From NCBI GenBank assembly GCA_964020975.1, contig OZ026612.1, positions 131,587,741 through 131,651,740 of the forward strand: DNA of 64,000 nucleotides, written 5' to 3'. The stretch comes from Hermodice carunculata (lineage: Eukaryota > Annelida > Polychaeta > Eunicida > Amphinomidae). Both the position numbers and the translations under genes were made by a program. Of this stretch, positions 59,031 through 64,000 are shown piece by piece (within the stretch, counting starts at the first letter, position 1; each line of letters starts with the position of its first letter). The notes below the pieces were generated by a model. It was not told where the DNA came from. It searched no databases and saw nothing but the letters and a program-made list of their open reading frames with translations.

Positions 59031-59603
59031 CAATACATTTGGACTGGCACCATCCCCACATACAAAATATATATATATATATATTTATACATATAACATG
59101 ATTAATTCCAGGGCAGCAACATGCACCATAGAAGCAGTGAAGATTGAAGCATAAAAGGAGATGCTCTTTTTTGTCTGCTGGTAGCCATCAGGGGATAGAT
59201 GCTAAAAGTGGACAAAACATACACATTGTATCAATATGTGTCAATGTGTGTCAAGGCACCCATTGTCAAGAGTACAAGAGCCACTTCTGGGGTCATCATG
59301 GTCTGTCCAAGGCTCTGACAATGTCACTTCTGCTTTCCAGCAAAATGTGGCCAATGAGTGGAGCCAAGGTGTACCACTGTCAGCAGGTTATCATCAGCCG
59401 TCCTGACCTGCCTTCACCAGTACCACTAACCAGCTCCTGCTTTGTGCATCTTCAAACTGTGTACTTTTGTTTCAAAGTAGTCGCCTAAATAAACCTGATA
59501 TGTGATGTCATGGTATAATAACTACTGCTTACCAGTCAGTTTAGGATAATAGTGTACTGTATACATATATAGGGTTATCAGTTGCCTGCCTTGCATGATA
59601 TTG
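59031..59603. other. Non-coding, nothing recognised
   Basis: A short TA run at about 59066-59083; a 114-codon frame (59144-59488) without a recognisable domain. Confidence 0.45.
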
Positions 59604-59634
59604 AGGCCAGCCTTAAAAATATTTCTGTTTCGTA

Positions 59635-61005
59635 CAGTTACGCCCGGCTAAAAGTTAACAGCCAAACGCTTTTTTTGCGTTTTGCTGGTGTTTGGCTTGT
59701 GTTTGGAAACGTTTGAAAACGTTTGGAATGTGTTTGGAAAGTGTTTGGAATGTGTTTGGAAAGCGGTTGGGAAAAATCTCAAACACTTTTACAAAACGTT
59801 CGAACACTTTTACAAAGCTACCGAACGCTTCTCCAAACGCGTTCAAACACTTTCCAAACGCGTTGAACAATTACAATTATTAGAACGATTTCAAACACTT
59901 TCACAAACGCATTCAAACACTATGCATTTCAAACACTTTCATTTAAATGATGAAGAATCTCCAAACGTATTTTCAACAGGTCCAGCAATATATGATGTAC
60001 CTACATGTAAATATGCACTTATCCAGCATTATAGGTTGTATATATTTATATAAAACACGATCCAAATACGTTTACCCAAGTGTCTAATTCAACTAAAAGT
60101 AATTAAAGACTTAATTCTTCATTCAGGATGTCATGAATACTTCATCTTTCAAAAACTGTTTCGGAGTAAATCCATAGGCAATGTCATGATCCGATCAGGA
60201 TTCATGATCTGATCATGCAATTGCCTGTAAATTTACTCCGAAATAGTTCCTAATTTTCAAATAAAATATATATAATTACTCCAAGGACCAATGGAGTATC
60301 GCCTGGCTTACTCCACTGAAGTGAATTCTATTTCTTGGCTTAGTAAGCAAAACAATACTTAAACTGAGCTGCTTCTGTATTTCCATTCGAAATTTCAAAA
60401 GTTAGCCTTTTTTCAGGAACTTCACTTTCAGAAAAAGTATGATAGCGACTGCGTATACTTGCTACTGAAATATCTGTAACTTTATAATAAATGAAGTGTT
60501 AAACCTGTTAATGAAGGCATATTATTTGTTTTCTTCTACCTATACTTATTTTTTCCTTTAAGTAGGTATGACCATGTCATAATATTGTTGATTACCATTA
60601 ACAATATAAATATTAGCAGGTAAAGGTGACACATACATATTTCCAGGAATTATTTGTCACTGACTCATTTTTTCTTTTCTTCATTTCATGTTAATTTGAA
60701 TCAGATATTATCATTAGAATAAGATTACCAAGTGTACATGTACATGTATCACATACGTTTGGCGCAAAGTGTAAAGTGTTTGAAAGCGTTTGGAAAAGTG
60801 TTTGAAAACGTTCAGCTTCCACCAAACGCGTTCGGCAAAGTGTTTGGCGAAGTGTTTGAAAGCGTTTGGCAAAGTGTTTGTAAAGCGTTTGGAAAGTGTT
60901 TGGAAAGTGTTTGCTACGGGTTTGCAAAATGTTTGACTTTCACTGAAAGTATTTGGGAAACGTTGGTGCGTTTGGCGTTTGTTAACTTAAACGCGAGCGT
61001 AACTG
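59635..61005. mobile_element. Inner TA-flanked element with GTTTGG word arrays
   Basis: Starts CAGTTACGCCCGGC and ends with the inverse CAGTTACGCTCGCG, with AGTTAACA and GCCAAACGC also matched further in. TA is present at both sides (59633-59634; 61006-61007). Two zones, 59695-59945 and 60758-60985, consist almost entirely of GTTTGGAAA/AGTGTTTGG words or their inverse CAAACGC/CAAACACTTT. The left zone switches orientation near 59775 and so folds back on itself. A 95-nt hairpin is at 60154-60248. TA duplication and a CAGT start suggest mobilisation by a Tc1/mariner-type transposase; no transposase is encoded. Confidence 0.7.
60154..60248. other. 95-nt hairpin inside the inner element
   Basis: AACTGTTTCGGAGTAAATCC and its partner GGAGTAAATTTACAGGCAAT (inverse strand) begin arms of about 45 nt with several mismatches, centred near GATCCGATCAGGATTCATGATC. 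Of microRNA-precursor size, but it belongs to a non-coding element. Confidence 0.6.
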
Positions 61006-62809
61006 TATAACGCGCCCGGTGTGCGCAAAACATTGCGGTTGGAATTTTTTTTCAATAGTGCAAAAAAATTTTTTTTCAGGCTTGATTTAACGCTACTCGC
61101 ATGCCCCGTGTGGCTGCTCTGTAAACTCATATCGTTTGCGTACCTACCATGAATACTATCGGTACATCGTAGTTAATTTGCGTATACAGTATTGGCAAGT
61201 TCCTTGCAATAAAAGGTGTTCCTAATCAAATTCACACGAAAATTTTAATATTTAAAATCAGAAATCAAGTGTGCGCACCATCGACATCTTTCCTGCAACT
61301 ATACACAAACTGCTGCTTTGGCCATGTGGTCTGACGCACAACACCTCACCCGATTGGTCAATTGAGTCACATGCAAAAATGAGCCGATCACGGCTTGTGT
61401 TACAGTGTTTTCATCATGGCTTCCGCCCAGTGAACATGTGTGAATCTGCCATAATTTACGGAGGGAGCACACAAACGGGAAGCTTTGTTTATATTGCAGC
61501 ATGCGAAAATGAAGATTCCAGTGTTAATTGCAACAATTATTTGGAGTCACAGGCAAATACGCATAGGTAGGGGATAGCGGGAATAGCCGAATGTGTCCCA
61601 AATCAGTCCATGAGACTGGGTCAGTTCACCGCAGATCCACTCCACGCTGTCACTTGCGTGTGACTGGAAGTCATGTCAAGGCACCTATTTTTTCCAACAC
61701 TGTTAGAACCCACCGATAAATGGCATTTGATGTTAATTTGCAGATGAATTCGCCATGCAAATTTGAGTGTATTTTGACGCTGATTTGACATCGTTGGGGC
61801 AGATCACACTGACGGTGTGACCCCGCTCAGCAAACCAATAATTACTGCCGGTACCTTTGCTATCATAACGTAATCGTATGTAGTGTGCGACAGTGAAAAT
61901 GTCTGCTTGTGTTTACAGAGATAAAGCTCTGATGAATACAACTGCGAACCAAGTAATTGTTTAAACTTGGAATGTTTATCTATTAGCGATTATTATCACC
62001 TATCAGCGTCCCACGCAGGTACTGCGAAAGCTCGGATTTTTTAAGTGATCGGACCCCCCCCCCAGCAAACATTGCAAACAACTGCAACTTGTAAATGTGT
62101 CATGAAAATTTGAGAAATAGAGTTCCCAGCGAAAAAAAAGTTGGTTACCCGACCGGGCAAGTACCTATTAATTTTAATTTGCGCGAGTTTATATCTGACT
62201 TGACCATGGAGCAATAAAACTCTTAATCCACATCCCACACACAAAAGAGGTGTGTTCATGACTTGTAATATTTACTCTGAACCCTCACCATACACCCCTC
62301 CCCTGCTGTTGTCAAGTGAAAATTAAAACTACACATTTGTATTTGATATCTTACTCTTTTTCTTCTGTGATATTTAAAAAAAGGGCAACTTGATAATTAT
62401 GATAATCCTTTGTTTCTTGAAGACCTGTACATGTACATGTTTAAAATAGCAAAAGACCCACCCCAATTCAAGCCAAGCGGAGGTGTATTCAGAGTAGGGC
62501 TACTCTGTCTCAGCGCCAGCAAACCAGCCTGAAGCATATATTGTCCCACTACAACCTCATCTGTGGCAGAGTCTCTTGCTTTAATACAGATTTAATAAAA
62601 AAAATTCAGTCTGGAATCTTGTTTATCTTGTATCAATAATAAGTCCATCAGTCCCCGTACTGGCATGATGCCCACATTGCAGTAATATGCAAGAGGTATG
62701 TGTAGTTAAAAAAAAAAAAAAATTAAAAAAAAAAAAAAAAATACTCCCTGCCTCATCAAATTTTTGAAGGCTCTGTTATACGAAACAGAAATATTTTTCA
62801 GGCTGGCCT

Positions 62810-63084
62810 GATGTATTCTGTACTCGATCGCCTGCTAATTGCTCAATGTATAACTTAAATGAAAAATCATTCTATGGACTGCTTTACATACTTAAAATGC
62901 AGACCCTGCCATAACACCATAGGTTTATCACTGAGTGAATGTGCTTGTGCAATCAAACTATCCTGTCTCTCAACACAGACAGTGCTTAAACCTTGCAGAG
63001 TTTGTCCAATGAACAATACCATCACAAGCATCATAAAATGCCAGCAGTGCAATTTAGTATTGCACTATTTTTATTTCTTAGCAT
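62810..63084. other. Non-coding, nothing recognised
   Basis: No coding or repeat signal recognised. Confidence 0.4.
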
Positions 63085-63970
63085 GACAATGCATAGTGCT
63101 CCATTGTTTGGTAATTTATGGTAATACATACACTAACTGCTCCATTGGCTGTAGAACATATGGCACTAGTAACGTGTAGTGCTTCATTGTGCTGTAGAAC
63201 ATATGGCACTAGTACAGTGTAGTGCTCCATTGGCTGTAGAACATATGGCACTAGTACAGTGTAGTGCTCCATTGGCTGTAGAACATATGGCACTAGTACA
63301 GTGTAGTGCTTCATTGTGCTGTAGAACATATGGCACTAGTACAGTGTAGTGCTCCATTGTGCTGTAGAACATATGGCACTAGTACAGTGTAGTGCTCCAT
63401 TGTGCTGTAGAACATATAGCATTAGTACAGTGTAGTGCTTCATTGTGCTGTAGAACATATGGCACTAGTACAGTGTAGTGCTTCATTGTGCTGTAGAACA
63501 TATGGCATTAGTACAGTGTAGTGCTTCATTGTGCTGTAGAACATATGGCACTAGTACAGTGTAGTGCTCCATTGTGCTGTAGAACATATGGCACTAGTAC
63601 TGTGTAGTGCTCCATTGTGCTGTAGAACATATGGCACTAGTACAGTGTAGTGCTCCATTGTGCTGTAGAACATATGGCACTAGTACAGTGTAGTGCTCCA
63701 TTGTGCTGTAGAACATATGGCACTAGTACAGTGTAGTGCTTCATTGTGCTGTAGAACATATGGCACTAGTACAGTGTAGTGCTCCATTGTGCTGTAGAAC
63801 ATATGGCACTAGTACAGTGTAGTGCTCCATTGTGCTGTAGAACATATGGCACTAGTACAGTGTAGTGCTCCATTGTGCTGTAGAACATATGGCATTAGTA
63901 CAGTGTAGTGCTCCATTGTGCTGTAGAACATATGGCACTAGTAACGTGTAGTGCTTCATTGTGTGCATAA
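63085..63970 (+). repeat. 43-bp minisatellite, about 20 copies
   Basis: Unit TGTGCTGTAGAACATATGGC, then ACTAGTACAGTGTAGTGCTC, then CAT. Units from 63180 on are nearly identical, differing mainly at a CTCC/TTCA position. Long minus-strand frames are artefacts. Confidence 0.9.
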
Positions 63971-64000
63971 CTACAGCAACAGCATTCTAATCACTCTCTA

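Larger units (their letters stand above)
59604..62809. mobile_element. Outer TIR element (about 1.83 kb without its insertion)
   Basis: Starts AGGCCAGCCTTAAAAATATT (59604) and ends with the inverse of AGGCCAGCCTGAAAAATATT (62809). The match runs 29 bases with one mismatch up to the TA where the inner element sits, and resumes beyond it: TATAAC at 61006-61011 equals the inverse of GTTATA at 62775-62780. The true inverted repeat is thus about 35 bp, split by the inner element. The interior (61012-62770) is CpG-rich on its left with no recognised transposase (a 99-codon frame at 61271-61570 has no known domain); an A-rich run lies at 62709-62741. No clear target duplication. Confidence 0.7.

Noticed and set aside
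59655-60053. Frames of 71-123 codons with LSKRVQTLSK or VWNVFGKCLE repeats, resembling a coiled coil
   Set aside because: Generated by GTTTGG/CAAACGC words in a non-coding TIR element.

Overview
This 64-kb window is AT-rich, gene-poor animal DNA, probably from a marine invertebrate. Support: non-LTR retrotransposon proteins of the CR1/L2/jockey-like type, a DIRS-type tyrosine-recombinase fossil, hAT-, pogo/Tigger- and piggyBac-like MITEs, many TACATGTA-type words, and no bacterial gene layout. The phylum cannot be settled from this sequence alone. No complete host gene is visible. The only host-like coding pieces are one candidate first exon (34979-35401, minus strand) and a very short THAP-like start (34605), and both lie inside a segment that itself looks transposed.

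Layout. 0-5 kb: non-coding, with a piggyBac-like MITE (419-666) and a long foldback element (1319-2015). 5.3-7.4 kb: a ~30-bp minisatellite split by a 5'-truncated LINE. 9.0-14.4 kb: a second LINE 3' end with a pentamer tail, a TIR element (10.30-10.76), a broken DIRS-like fossil with a 46-bp minisatellite inside it (11.3-12.4), a MITE (12.73-13.14) and two adjacent piggyBac-like MITEs (13.65-14.19). 15.6-21.2 kb: three minisatellites; one is split by a TA-flanked MITE and another by a 2-kb element rich in the word GCTTGCAG that itself carries another insertion. 21.2-34.2 kb: mostly unrecognised, with a GCGGCAG-word palindrome, an AGGTCA half-site cluster, several MITEs, nested elements at 29.4-30.2 and an inverted relative of the 19-21 kb element at 32 kb. 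34.3-36.4 kb: a ~130-bp tandem repeat interrupted by a CpG-rich, TIR-bounded 1.56-kb segment carrying the exon-like coding block. 38-45 kb: more piggyBac-like MITEs and five minisatellites. 46-54.5 kb: a TA/GA/GACA microsatellite, a hAT-like MITE, then ~6.5 kb of satellite-like arrays containing the best LINE (50744-53102, one long open frame). 57-64 kb: an old LINE fragment, more minisatellites, a nested pair of TIR elements (59604-62809) full of GTTTGG words, and a 43-bp array running almost to the end of the window.

The parts do not form a pathway; they record repeated insertion. In at least five places a minisatellite is cut in two by one mobile element with matching repeat on both sides, and in several places one element sits inside another. 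The strongest candidates for something undescribed are (1) the nested pair at 59.6-62.8 kb, where removing the inner element at its TA duplication restores a longer match between the outer element's inverted repeats; (2) the 34.4-36.0 kb segment, which may be a transposon carrying a captured host exon; and (3) a recurring design of elements built from one short word repeated in both orientations (GTTTGG, GCGGCAG, GCTTGCAG). All calls were made by eye; no database search was run.
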